Shown piece after piece: positions 16,548 through 29,061 of a DNA stretch of 64,000 nt. Below the pieces are notes generated by a model, which searched no databases, had not been told where the DNA came from, and worked only from the letters and a program-made list of their open reading frames with translations. A program made the position numbers and the translations under genes. The DNA is taken from contig JAJLPB010000001.1 of the NCBI GenBank assembly GCA_025548565.1, positions 310,001-374,000 on the forward strand, given 5' to 3'. This DNA comes from Rugamonas sp. A1-17. GTDB taxonomy: Bacteria > Pseudomonadota > Gammaproteobacteria > Burkholderiales > Burkholderiaceae_D. The number at the start of each line of letters is the position of its first letter. The stretch's first letter is position 1.

Positions 16548-19154
16548 TCAGATGATCGGTGTGAGCGCGGTGGGCTTGATCCTGGTCGCCAGCGCCTTGC
16601 CTTTGCGGGCGCGCTTGCCGAAGTGGACCGCCAGCGCGGAAGCCGAGAGCCGCTCCTCCTGCGCCTTGCCGCCACGCCCGATGCCGGAGACGATCACGCC
16701 TTTCTGGCTGATCGGCTTGGCCGCGATCAGGGTCTCCTTGTCGTCGAGCTCCATCAGGATCACGCCGCGGCCGCCGTTGGTCAGCACCTTCATCTCGTCC
16801 ATGCCGAACACCAGCACCCGGGCGTTGGCCGACAACACAGCCACCGCGCTGGCGCTGTCGGCGATCACCGCCGGCGGCAGCGGCAGGTCGCCGTCCTCCA
16901 AGGTGATGAAGGCCTTGCCGCCCTTGATGCGGCTGACCATGTCGCCGGCCTTGGCGATGAAGCCGAAGCCCGCGCTGGTGGCCAGCATCAGCTGCGTGCT
17001 GCCGCTGCCGGCGAAGTAGTGCTGGATGCGCGCGCCCGGCGCCAGGTCGATCAGCGTGGTGATCGGCACGCCGTCGCCGCGCGCGTTCGGCAGCGCGGCC
17101 ACCGGCACCGAATACACCTTGCCGTTGCTGCCGAAGGCCAGCAGGTTGTCCACCGTGCGGCATTCGAAGGCGCCGTACAGCGTGTCGCCGGCCTTGAAGG
17201 TGAATTGCGCGGCGTCGTGGCCGATGCCGGTGCGCGCGCGTATCCAGCCTTTTTCCGAGATGATGACGGTGACCGGTTCGTCCACCACCTTCTGTTCCAC
17301 CACGGCTTTCTGCGCTTCCTCGATCAGCGTGCGGCGGGCGTCGCCGTAGGTCTTGGCGTCGGCGTCGATTTCCTTGATGATGGCGCGCTTCATCGACGAT
17401 GGGTTGTCGAGCAGGTCCTGCAGCAGGCCTTTTTCCTTGCGCAGCTCGGCCAGCTCCTGCTGGATTTTGATCGCTTCCAGGCGGGCCAGCTGGCGCAGGC
17501 GGATTTCCAGGATGTCCTCGGCCTGGATCTCCGACAGGCGGAAGCGCTCCATCAGCGCCGCTTTCGGTTCGTCCGAGTTGCGGATGATGTGGATCACTTC
17601 ATCGATGTTGAGCAGGATGGTCTCGCGGCCCTCCAGGATGTGGATGCGCGCGTCGACCTTGCCCAGCTTGTACTGCGTGCGGCGGGTGACGGTGGCGAAG
17701 CGGAATTCGATCCATTCGCGCAGGATGTCGCCCAGGCCCTTCTGGCGCGGGCGGCCGTCGCCGCCGATCATCACCAGGTTGATCGAGGCCGACGATTCGA
17801 GCGAGGTATGCGCCAGCAGCAGCAGCATGAATTCGGTCTGGTCCTGGTTCTTCGATTTCGGCTCGAACACCAGGCGCACCGGCGCGGCGCGGCCCGATTC
17901 GTCGCGGATGGTGTCGAGCGAATTGAGGATCAGCGACTTGAGCGCCAGCTGTTCCGGCGACAGCGCCTTCTTGCCCATCTTGATCTTGGGGTTGGTCAGC
18001 TCCTCGATCTCCTCGAGCACCTTCTGCGACGAGGTGCCCGGCGGCAGTTCGGTGACCACCGCCTGCCACTGGCCGCGCGCCAGTTCCTCGATCTTCCAGC
18101 GCGCGCGCACCTTCATGCTGCCGCGGCCGCTCGCGTACATGTCGCTGATCTGCGACGGCGGGGTGATGATCTGGCCGCCGCCGGGGAAGTCCGGGCCGGG
18201 CATCATCGCCATCAGTTCGCTGTGGCCGATCTTCGGATTGCGGATCATGGCGACGGCGGCCTGCGCCACCTCGCCCAGGTTGTGCGACGGGATTTCCGTC
18301 GCCAGGCCGACCGCGATGCCGGAGGCGCCGTTGAGCAGCACCATCGGCAGGCGCGCCGGCAGCAGGCACGGTTCCTCGGTCGAGCCGTCGTAGTTGGCCT
18401 GGAATTCCACGGTGCCCAGGTTGATCTCGTCGAGCAGCACCTTGGCGATCGGCGTCAATCGGGCTTCGGTGTAGCGCATGGCCGCGGCGCCGTCGCCGTC
18501 GCGCGAGCCGAAGTTGCCCTGGCCGTCGACCAGCGGGTAGCGCAGCGAGAAGTCCTGCGCCATGCGCACCATGGCGTCGTACACCGACTGGTCGCCGTGC
18601 GGGTGCAGTTTGCCCAGCACGTCGCCCACCACGGTGGCCGATTTGCGCGGCTTGGCGGTGCTGTTCAGGCCCATTTCGTTCATCGCGTACAGGATGCGGC
18701 GCTGCACCGGCTTCTGGCCGTCGCACACGTCCGGCAGCGCGCGGCCCTTGACCACCGAGATGGCGTAGTCGAGGTAGGCGCGTTCGGCGAAGGTGGACAG
18801 GGTCAGCGTGTCGCCGCCATCGCCGTCGCCGCCGTCGCCCAGCGGGCCGCCGCCGTCGCCGCCATGGCCGCCGCCGTTGCCGCCGCCGCCGTTGCCGCCG
18901 TCGCCGGCGCCGCCAAAGCCACCGGCGGCGCCGATGCCGCCAATGCCGCTCTCGGCGCCCATGCTGCCGGCGCCGCCGGTACCGTGATCGCCGCCGGTGC
19001 CGGCATGCGCGGCGTCGTCGGCCTGCATGGCGATGTCGCCGGTGTGCGCGGCCTGCGCCGCCGCCGGGGCGGATGCTGCCGGCTGCGCGGGCGCGGCAGG
19101 CTTGCCGGCGGCTTCAGGCGACGCCGGTTCGTCAAAGAGATTTGCTTGAGTCAT
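16548..19154 (-). CDS. parC: DNA topoisomerase IV subunit A with long Gly-rich N-terminus
   Basis: The protein has 868 residues. It is the DNA-cleaving subunit that, with ParE, decatenates daughter chromosomes. Landmarks are [29 protein letters not shown] (quinolone-determining region) and the catalytic tyrosine Y228 in [11 protein letters not shown]. coli ParC has its Tyr at 120, so this protein carries about 108 extra N-terminal residues, first Ala/Pro-rich, then Gly/Asp/Asn-rich ([19 protein letters not shown]). The lone ATG at 19154 and the continuous frame suggest the extension is real. In the QRDR, Gln stands where E. coli has Ser80 and Asp where it has Glu84; to my knowledge this is usual in Burkholderiales. 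It follows parE by 13 bp in one operon. Confidence 0.96.
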   Translation of the reverse strand: MTQANLFDEPASPEAAGKPAAPAQPAASAPAAAQAAHTGDIAMQADDAAHAGTGGDHGTGGAGSMGAESGIGGIGAAGGFGGAGDGGNGGGGNGGGHGGDGGGPLGDGGDGDGGDTLTLSTFAERAYLDYAISVVKGRALPDVCDGQKPVQRRILYAMNEMGLNSTAKPRKSATVVGDVLGKLHPHGDQSVYDAMVRMAQDFSLRYPLVDGQGNFGSRDGDGAAAMRYTEARLTPIAKVLLDEINLGTVEFQANYDGSTEEPCLLPARLPMVLLNGASGIAVGLATEIPSHNLGEVAQAAVAMIRNPKIGHSELMAMMPGPDFPGGGQIITPPSQISDMYASGRGSMKVRARWKIEELARGQWQAVVTELPPGTSSQKVLEEIEELTNPKIKMGKKALSPEQLALKSLILNSLDTIRDESGRAAPVRLVFEPKSKNQDQTEFMLLLLAHTSLESSASINLVMIGGDGRPRQKGLGDILREWIEFRFATVTRRTQYKLGKVDARIHILEGRETILLNIDEVIHIIRNSDEPKAALMERFRLSEIQAEDILEIRLRQLARLEAIKIQQELAELRKEKGLLQDLLDNPSSMKRAIIKEIDADAKTYGDARRTLIEEAQKAVVEQKVVDEPVTVIISEKGWIRARTGIGHDAAQFTFKAGDTLYGAFECRTVDNLLAFGSNGKVYSVPVAALPNARGDGVPITTLIDLAPGARIQHYFAGSGSTQLMLATSAGFGFIAKAGDMVSRIKGGKAFITLEDGDLPLPPAVIADSASAVAVLSANARVLVFGMDEMKVLTNGGRGVILMELDDKETLIAAKPISQKGVIVSGIGRGGKAQEERLSASALAVHFGKRARKGKALATRIKPTALTPII

Positions 19155-19167
19155 AGTTCGGTTCTAA

Positions 19168-21165
<1,998 letters not shown>

Positions 21166-21379
21166 ACGTGATCAAGCTGATAATTTCGATACTGGGTTTA
21201 TGTACAGTTTTATGCGGACGTTTGCGTATTCTATCCTCAACCGGGCTGAATCGCGGCAAAAAAACCGCGCGGGGCAATTTATACACGATGTTTACAGGCC
21301 CGGCCCGCCTTTTTAGACCGTTTTTACGGGGGCGCCGATAAGCTGTTTGGTATCGCAACGTTCACCACAGGGGTACGCC

Positions 21380-21871
21380 ATGCACGCTTTCTTCCACACC
21401 CGGGCCGCCCAGGGCCAACACCGCGCCCGGCCGCCGCGCCCGCGCGCCTGCCTGATGCCGCTCACCGTCGACAGCGGCGCGGTCACCGCGCTGCGGGCGC
21501 TGGTGATGCGCACCTGCGGCGAGGCCATGGAGTTCATGCGGGTCGAGGCCTGCGACCACGGCGCCCGCGCCAGGGTGTGGCTGCGCGTGTCGCGCGCGCT
21601 GGCGGCGCAGGTGATGGACGCGGTGATGCGGGCCTTGCCGGGCGCCGAGTTCGGCCGCCTGACGCCGGAACAGGCCGACCTGGCGACCCGCTATCCGCTG
21701 ATCGCCCGCCTGAACGCCGCGCGCATGTTCAATCCCGGACTGCATGTGTTGTTTGTGCAGGTGCGCGCCTATGTGGCGCAGGTGATGTCGGCCACGCTGG
21801 CCAGCACCGTCATCCACGGCCAGCCGCCGGCCGATGTGGACGCCCTGTGCCGGGAAGTTTTTACCGTTTGA
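21380..21871 (+). CDS. Hypothetical protein, unrecognised
   Basis: The protein has 163 residues. The ATG at 21380 has CAGGGG six bases upstream, better than the TTG at 21347. No family is recognised. After a short basic N-terminus (HRARPPRPRACLMPL), a compact beta-alpha pattern follows (TVDSGAVTALRALVMRTCGE, then ARVWLRVSRALAAQVMDAVM, then a long helix RMFNPGLHVLFVQVRAYVAQ). The middle part could be an ACT-like fold, but this is a guess from secondary-structure rhythm only. It is divergent from parE and 33 bp upstream of the TorF porin gene, so co-transcription is likely. Confidence 0.6.
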   Translation: MHAFFHTRAAQGQHRARPPRPRACLMPLTVDSGAVTALRALVMRTCGEAMEFMRVEACDHGARARVWLRVSRALAAQVMDAVMRALPGAEFGRLTPEQADLATRYPLIARLNAARMFNPGLHVLFVQVRAYVAQVMSATLASTVIHGQPPADVDALCREVFTV

Positions 21872-21904
21872 TTTTGACTTAACCACTGAAAGAAGGACCG
21901 CAAC

Positions 21905-22663
21905 ATGAAAAAAATAATACTCGCCGCAGCCATCGCCGCTGCTTTCACCGGCACGGCTCGCGCCGAGGATGCCGCGCCGGCCGCCAAGCCTGACAATGAA
22001 ACCAGTTTCAACGCGGCGGTGATCAGCGACTACCGCTATCGCGGCATCTCGCAGACCCGCCTGAAACCGGCGCTGCAGGGCGGCTTCGATTACACCAACA
22101 ATCCGACCGGCTTCTACGCCGGCACGTGGCTGTCGACCATCAAGTGGACCAAGGACGCCGGCGGCGGCGGCGACATCGAGTGGGATATCTACGCCGGCAA
22201 GCGCGGCCAGGTCACGGCCGACGTGTCCTACGACGTGGGCGTGCTGACCTATGTCTATCCGTCGAACGGCCTGGCGCACGTCGGCGGTTTCGCCAACGCC
22301 AACACCACTGAGCTGTATGGCCAGCTGGGTTACGGCCCGGCGTATATCAAATACTCGCATTCGGTGACCAACCTGTTTGGTTTTGTCGACAGCAAGAACA
22401 GCGGCTATGTGGACCTGGGCGCCAACATCGAGGCGGGCGAGGGCTACACGGTCAACCTGCATGCCGGCCACCAGAACGTCAAGCACAACGGCGCGGCCAG
22501 CTACAGCGACTGGAAGATCGGCGCCACCAGGGACTTCGGCGTGGTGACCGGCGCGCTGGCGGTGATCGGCACCAACGCCGACAAGACCGCCTACGCTTCG
22601 CCGGCCAACGGCAAGTTTCTGGGCAAGACCGCGCTGCAGCTGACCATCAGCAAAGTGTTCTGA
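21905..22663 (+). CDS. TorF-family putative outer-membrane porin
   Basis: The protein has 252 residues. The signal peptide MKKIILAAAIAAAFTGTARA is followed by a beta-barrel beginning FNAAVISDYRYRGISQTRLKP. That opening (SDYxYRGxSQ) is the hallmark of the TIGR02001/TorF family. Alternating hydrophobic strands run to the C-terminal LQLTISKVF, with the terminal Phe used by the Bam machinery. The exact cargo is unknown. The SD AAGGA lies at the right distance. It ends at a terminator 24 bp downstream. Confidence 0.9.
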   Translation: MKKIILAAAIAAAFTGTARAEDAAPAAKPDNETSFNAAVISDYRYRGISQTRLKPALQGGFDYTNNPTGFYAGTWLSTIKWTKDAGGGGDIEWDIYAGKRGQVTADVSYDVGVLTYVYPSNGLAHVGGFANANTTELYGQLGYGPAYIKYSHSVTNLFGFVDSKNSGYVDLGANIEAGEGYTVNLHAGHQNVKHNGAASYSDWKIGATRDFGVVTGALAVIGTNADKTAYASPANGKFLGKTALQLTISKVF

Positions 22664-22686
22664 CCGGATTCGCATCCGGTCATTGA

Positions 22687-22718
22687 AGGGGCGGCGCTTG
22701 GCGCGCGCCCCTTTTTTT
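22687..22718 (+). terminator. Intrinsic terminator after the TorF-like gene
   Basis: A GC-rich hairpin (AGGGGCG GCGC / GCGC GCGCCCCT) with a 3-base loop is followed by seven T. It ends 4 bases before the 3' end of the leftward ParA-like gene. Confidence 0.85.
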
Positions 22719-22721
22719 CGT

Positions 22722-23270
22722 CTAGCGGCAGGAGCGGCCGCGGAATACTTCGCTGTACAGGTGGCGCACTTCGGGCGCGCACAGCACGTAGGCCGTCTTG
22801 CGGGAGTCCAGTTCCAGTTCGCTGTGGTGGGAGTGGTAGGTGCCGCGCCGGTCGAGTTCCAGCGTGTCGGCCAGGCGCGCGCCGGGGATCTGCGCGACGA
22901 ACACCAGCAGGCATCCGGTCTGGTGGGGCGTGAGCGGCTCGCTGCCGTGCGCCACGGTCACCAGCACGCGGGCGCCGGGATTGCGTTCCTGCGCCTGCCG
23001 CAGGCGGGACAGGAAGCCGGCGTGGCGGCCTTGCTCGATGTCGGCCGGGCGCACCAGCGCCACAATGACGGCGGCGCCGGCCAGCGCGGCGTCGGCGTTG
23101 CGGTGCGAGGCGTCGATCACCAGGTCGTCGTACAGCCGCGGATCGTAGGCGCCGGGGTTGGGGCTGACCAGCAGCACCCGGCTGCCGGCCGCCACGCGCA
23201 GCATCGCCAGGTCTTCGGCCAGGTCGGAGACGGTGGCGTTGCCGTCCATGCCAGTGAGCGCGACGATCAT
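22722..23270 (-). CDS. ParA-like protein with degenerate P-loop
   Basis: The protein has 182 residues. Its layout follows ParA/MinD ATPases: MIVALTG at the first strand, RVLLVSPNPGAYDPRLYDDL, the Walker-B-like strand LVIDASHRNADAAL, then VIVALVRPADIEQGRHAGFL and ARVLVTVAHGS. Where ParA has a KGGVGKTT Walker A, this protein has GMDGNATVS, lacking both lysines and the glycine pattern. It should not hydrolyse ATP in the usual way. The start has GGAGG. The neighbour 143 bp upstream on the same strand is a putative ribbon-helix-helix protein, recalling partition-type pairs. The function is unknown, perhaps a structural or regulatory pseudo-ATPase. Confidence 0.7.
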   Translation of the reverse strand: MIVALTGMDGNATVSDLAEDLAMLRVAAGSRVLLVSPNPGAYDPRLYDDLVIDASHRNADAALAGAAVIVALVRPADIEQGRHAGFLSRLRQAQERNPGARVLVTVAHGSEPLTPHQTGCLLVFVAQIPGARLADTLELDRRGTYHSHHSELELDSRKTAYVLCAPEVRHLYSEVFRGRSCR

Positions 23271-23413
23271 ATCGCCTCCGCCGGGGTGTGGATGGGAAGG
23301 GAGGTAAGCATATGTTCTTTACGTAGTGGAGACAGGAAAAGCGTATTCCTCGGGCCGTAAAAATGTTCTAAATAGTCGGGCCTCGCCTGTAAATAAAGCG
23401 TAAATGCAGGTCT

Positions 23414-24028
23414 TCATTCGAAGGCGACGTCCTCCAGCCGGAAGCGGAATTTGCGGCGCTCGGGCTGCGTCCAGCCTTGGCCGGGCATGGCGTCGCGCGA
23501 TGGCGTGGCTTGCGTGGTTTGCGCGGGCGGGCAGGGCGCGGCTACCGCGTGTGCCGGGCTGGCTGGCGCGGGTGGCGCTTCGGGACTGGGGCGGGCGGCT
23601 TGGTCGGCGGCGGCCTGTTCGCGCCGCAGCCGGCTGGCGGTTTTGTAGAATTTGTCGCCGGGACGGCGGATGTACAGGTCGTTCCAGGCGTTGCGCACGC
23701 TTTCGGCGTGCAGCGCCGCGAACTGGTTGGGCGACAGCTCGCGCCCCTGATGCACGATGGCGTCGCCTTCCACGATCGCGCTGTACCGCTCGCCGTGGAT
23801 GGTGCAATGTATCAGCGTGCCTTCCGGCAGAAACAGCGACTTCCATTGGTAGCCGCGCACCTCGGCTGCCTCTGCGGCCGGTGCGCGTTTCTGCTGCGCG
23901 GCCAGCCAGAATTCCACCGCCTTCAGGACCATCGCCGGCGGGTCTTGCGATTCGCCGTTCACGCCGGCCTGTTCGATCAGGTCGAGCAGGGTATGGGTGG
24001 GGACTTTTACACTCACTGTACTCTTCAT
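23414..24028 (-). CDS. Putative ribbon-helix-helix/RAMA-like DNA-binding protein
   Basis: The protein has 204 residues; the ATG at 24028 has GAGGAG upstream. The N-terminus (STVSVKVPTHTLLDLIEQAG, then PAMVLKAVEFWLAAQQK) has the beta-strand/two-helix shape of ribbon-helix-helix proteins. The middle (SLFLPEGTLIHCTIHGERYS, then SPNQFAALHAESVRNAWNDL, then YIRRPGDKFYKTASRLR) resembles RAMA/DUF4357-type domains, which read nucleic acid in restriction-related and other proteins. The C-terminus is Pro/Ala-rich and disordered. Together with the downstream ParA-like gene it could form a DNA-anchoring module. Domain names are my recognition without a profile search. Confidence 0.6.
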   Translation of the reverse strand: MKSTVSVKVPTHTLLDLIEQAGVNGESQDPPAMVLKAVEFWLAAQQKRAPAAEAAEVRGYQWKSLFLPEGTLIHCTIHGERYSAIVEGDAIVHQGRELSPNQFAALHAESVRNAWNDLYIRRPGDKFYKTASRLRREQAAADQAARPSPEAPPAPASPAHAVAAPCPPAQTTQATPSRDAMPGQGWTQPERRKFRFRLEDVAFE

Positions 24029-24096
24029 GACTGCTTTCTCCTCTGGTTTTTACTGTTTCCTACTTCTTTTAGACCAGCGGACGGAAAGAAGGTTCA

Positions 24097-24140
24097 ATCA
24101 GTGGGATCCAGTGGAAAAAGCAGTAGATTCCAGTACAGGG
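24097..24140. repeat. Half-copy of the 14281 inverted-repeat family
   Basis: The reverse complement reads CCCTGTACTGGAATCTACTG and continues in register with the left arm at 14289-14333, about 36 of 45 positions matching. It lies in the divergent gap between the RHH-like gene and the kdp operon, close to the kdp promoter region. Confidence 0.65.
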
Positions 24141-24191
24141 ACTTCAAAACAGCACCCCATACACATACTCCCGCCGGATTTTTACGGTTTG

Positions 24192-24219
24192 TTTACACCC
24201 CGTCCCCAAGTCTTTACAC
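24192..24219 (+). promoter_or_regulatory. Candidate KdpE operator: two TTTACAC direct repeats
   Basis: TTTACAC occurs at 24192-24198 and 24213-24219, starts exactly 21 bp (two helical turns) apart, with a related TTTAGAC further on. The E. coli KdpE site is T-rich with a TTTACA half, and the position 60-90 bp before the first kdp start is right. This is inference from spacing and resemblance. Confidence 0.4.
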
Positions 24220-24279
24220 AATCTTTAGACCCTTGTCGCTAACCTCTCCAGTATCAAAACAAGACCTGTGAGGGGTGTG

Positions 24280-24372
24280 ATGGACATAGTTTTTATCGGC
24301 GCATTGGTGGTCTTTTTTGGCGTGATCGTGGCGTTCGCCGCCGGTTGCGACAAATTGGGAGGCAAACAATGA
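24280..24372 (+). CDS. 30-residue membrane micro-protein ahead of kdpF
   Basis: An ATG at 24280 with GAGGGG five bases upstream opens a 30-codon frame, [20 protein letters not shown] then [10 protein letters not shown]. It forms one transmembrane segment with a short polar, Lys-containing tail. Its TGA overlaps the kdpF ATG by 4 bases, a classic translational-coupling arrangement. It is distinct from KdpF, which is the next frame. I believe similar unnamed small frames precede kdpF in other proteobacteria, but cannot check. It may be a second small stabilising subunit or a regulator of Kdp. Confidence 0.65.
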   Translation: MDIVFIGALVVFFGVIVAFAAGCDKLGGKQ

Positions 24373-24458
24373 ACGCCTTTTACCTGATTGGGGCGCTGGC
24401 TTCGGCCGGCCTGCTGGTCTACCTGGTGGTGGCCCTGTTGAAAGCGGAGGACCTGTGA
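24369..24458 (+). CDS. kdpF: Potassium-transporting ATPase small subunit KdpF
   Basis: The protein has 29 residues: one hydrophobic helix ([20 protein letters not shown]) followed by LKAEDL. This is the typical KdpF size and ending. KdpF stabilises the KdpABC complex in the inner membrane. Its stop overlaps the kdpA ATG by 1 base (TGATG). Confidence 0.85.
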   Translation: MNAFYLIGALASAGLLVYLVVALLKAEDL

Positions 24459-26275
24459 TGACGACGCAATCCATCATCCTGCTGGTGGCCTTCCTTGCCG
24501 CGCTGCTGGCGCTGTCCTACCCGCTGGGCATCCTGCTGGCGCGCGTCGGCGACGGCAGTGCGGTCCCAGGCCTCGGCTGGCTGGGCAAGATCGAATCCCT
24601 GTTGTACCGCGCCGCCGGCATCGCCGGTAAGGACGGCAAGGTCGAAGGCCAGAACTGGAAGGCCTACGCCATCGCGCTGATGTTGTTCAACGGCCTGGGC
24701 GCGCTGGCGACCTACGGCCTGCAACGCGTGCAGGCTTTCCTGCCGCTCAATCCACAAGGCATGGCCAATGTCAGCGCCGATTCCTCGTTCAACACCGCGG
24801 TCAGTTTCGTCTCCAACACCAACTGGCAGGGCTACGGCGGCGAAACGACGATGAGCTACCTGACCCAGATGCTGGTGCTGGCCGGCCAGAACTTCTTCTC
24901 GGCCGCCACCGGCATCGCCGTGGCCTACGCGCTGATCCGCGGCTTCTCGTCGCGCTCGGCCAAGTCGATCGGCAACTTCTGGGCCGACGTCACCCGCTCG
25001 ACGCTGTACGTGCTGCTGCCGCTGTCGTTCCTGTTCGCCGTGTTCCTGGTGGGGCAGGGCGCGATCCAGAACTTCTCGGCCTACAAGGACGTGGCCCTGA
25101 TGGACCCGGTCACCTATACCCAGCCGAAAGTGGGCGCCGACGGCCAGCCGCTGAAGGACGCCAAGGGCGAGCCGGTCACCGAGACGCTGACCACCTCGAC
25201 CCAGGCCATCGCCATGGGGCCGGTCGCCTCGCAGGAAGCGATCAAGATGTTGGGCACCAACGGCGGCGGCTTCTTCAACGCCAACTCGGCCCACCCTTAC
25301 GAGAATCCGACCGCGCTGACCAACTTCGCGCAGATGCTGGCCATCTTCCTGATCCCGGCCGGCCTGTGCTTCGCCTTCGGCCGCATGGTCGGCGACCGGC
25401 GCCAGGGCTGGGCCGTGCTGGCCGCCATGACGCTGCTGTTCGTGGCCTGCACTGTCGCGGTGATGGGCGCCGAGCAGCAGGTCCACCCCGCGCTGCAGGC
25501 GATGGGCGTCGACCAGTCGGCCAGCGCGCTGCAACCGGGCGGCAATATGGAAGGCAAGGAGGCGCGTTTCGGCATCAGCGCCAGCACGCTGTTCGCGGCG
25601 GTGACCACGGCCGCCTCCTGCGGCGCGGTCAACTCCTGGCACGACTCCTTCATGCCGGTCGGCGGCATGATCCCGATGCTGCTGATCCAGTTCGGCGAGG
25701 TGATCTTCGGCGGCGTCGGCTCCGGCCTGTACGGCATGCTGATCTTCGCCATCATGGCGGTGTTCATCGCCGGCCTGATGATAGGCCGCACGCCCGAATA
25801 CCTGGGCAAGAAGATCCAGTCGTATGAAATGAAGATGACCTCGATAGCCATCCTGGTCACGCCGACGCTGGTGCTGGCCGGCACCGCCATCGCCGTCATG
25901 TGCGAGGCCGGCAAGGCGGGCATCGCCAACCCCGGCGCGCACGGCTTCTCGGAGATCCTGTACGCGTTCAGCTCGGCCGCCAACAACAACGGCAGCGCCT
26001 TCGGCGGCCTGTCGGCCAACACGCCGTTCTACAACATCATGCTGGCCATCGCCATGTGGTTCGGCCGCTTCGGCGTGATCGTGCCCATCCTGGCGATCGC
26101 CGGTTCGCTGGCCGGCAAGCAGCGCCTGGAAGTGAACTCCGGCACGCTGCCGACCCACGGCCCGATCTTCGTCGGCCTGCTGGTGGGCGTGGTCGCCCTG
26201 GTCGGCGTGCTCAATTACGTCCCGGCGCTGGCGCTCGGCCCTGTGGTCGAACACCTGCAGCTGTTTGCCAAATAA
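24458..26275 (+). CDS. kdpA: Potassium-transporting ATPase subunit A
   Basis: The protein has 605 residues. It is the channel-like K+-binding subunit of the Kdp P-type pump, with about ten membrane segments and four filter-loop repeats. The second filter is visible in [20 protein letters not shown]. Other blocks are [18 protein letters not shown] and [13 protein letters not shown] start at the ATG at 24458 (GGAGG upstream) rather than the GTG at 24455. It is co-translated with kdpF and followed by kdpB after 9 bp. Confidence 0.97.
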   Translation: MTTQSIILLVAFLAALLALSYPLGILLARVGDGSAVPGLGWLGKIESLLYRAAGIAGKDGKVEGQNWKAYAIALMLFNGLGALATYGLQRVQAFLPLNPQGMANVSADSSFNTAVSFVSNTNWQGYGGETTMSYLTQMLVLAGQNFFSAATGIAVAYALIRGFSSRSAKSIGNFWADVTRSTLYVLLPLSFLFAVFLVGQGAIQNFSAYKDVALMDPVTYTQPKVGADGQPLKDAKGEPVTETLTTSTQAIAMGPVASQEAIKMLGTNGGGFFNANSAHPYENPTALTNFAQMLAIFLIPAGLCFAFGRMVGDRRQGWAVLAAMTLLFVACTVAVMGAEQQVHPALQAMGVDQSASALQPGGNMEGKEARFGISASTLFAAVTTAASCGAVNSWHDSFMPVGGMIPMLLIQFGEVIFGGVGSGLYGMLIFAIMAVFIAGLMIGRTPEYLGKKIQSYEMKMTSIAILVTPTLVLAGTAIAVMCEAGKAGIANPGAHGFSEILYAFSSAANNNGSAFGGLSANTPFYNIMLAIAMWFGRFGVIVPILAIAGSLAGKQRLEVNSGTLPTHGPIFVGLLVGVVALVGVLNYVPALALGPVVEHLQLFAK

Positions 26276-26284
26276 GGAATCACC

Positions 26285-28429
<2,145 letters not shown>

Positions 28430-28444
28430 CCGCAAGGAATTATC

Positions 28445-29038
28445 ATGACATCCCACATTCGTCCCGCCCTGGTGCTGTTCGGCGCCCTGACCGCGCTGTG
28501 CGGCGTGCTGTATCCGCTGGCCGTGACCGGCGTGGCCGGCGCGGTGTTCCCGGCGCAGGCCGCCGGCAGCCTCGTCGAAGTCAACGGCAAGGCGGTCGGC
28601 TCCGCGCTGATCGGCCAGTCCTTCTCGTCGCCCAAGTACTTCTGGGGCCGGCCGTCGGCCACCGGCCCGATGCCCAACAACGCCGCCAATTCCGGCGGCA
28701 GCAACCTCGGCCCGCTGAACCCGGCGCAGACCGACGCCGTCCAGGGCCGCATCGACGCCCTCAAGGCGGCCGAGCCGCGGGGCCGGCCCAACCCGCTGGC
28801 GATCCCGGTCGACCTGGTCACGGCCTCGGCCAGCGGCGTCGACCCCGAGCTCAGCGTGGCCGGCGCCCGGTACCAGGTGGCGCGCGTCGCCGCCGCGCGC
28901 CGGCTGGACCCGGCCCGGGTGCAGGCCCTGGTCGACGCCCAGCGGCAGTCGCAGCTGCTGGGCTTTTTCGGCGAGCCGCGCGTCAATGTGCTGGCGCTGA
29001 ATCTGGCGCTGGACGCGGAAAGTGCGCATACTCGCTGA
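28445..29038 (+). CDS. kdpC: Potassium-transporting ATPase subunit C
   Basis: The protein has 197 residues. One N-terminal membrane helix ([20 protein letters not shown]) is followed by a periplasmic domain with the conserved [14 protein letters not shown] and [20 protein letters not shown] stretches. KdpC assists assembly and K+ affinity of the pump. AAGGA lies before the ATG. It is co-transcribed with kdpAB; kdpD starts 24 bp later. Confidence 0.96.
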   Translation: MTSHIRPALVLFGALTALCGVLYPLAVTGVAGAVFPAQAAGSLVEVNGKAVGSALIGQSFSSPKYFWGRPSATGPMPNNAANSGGSNLGPLNPAQTDAVQGRIDALKAAEPRGRPNPLAIPVDLVTASASGVDPELSVAGARYQVARVAAARRLDPARVQALVDAQRQSQLLGFFGEPRVNVLALNLALDAESAHTR

Positions 29039-29061
29039 ATCAGCAATTTTAGCGATCCTCC

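Noticed and set aside
24419..26254. 611-codon minus-strand frame opposite kdpA
   Set aside because: Shadow of kdpA; no ribosome-binding site and no family pattern.
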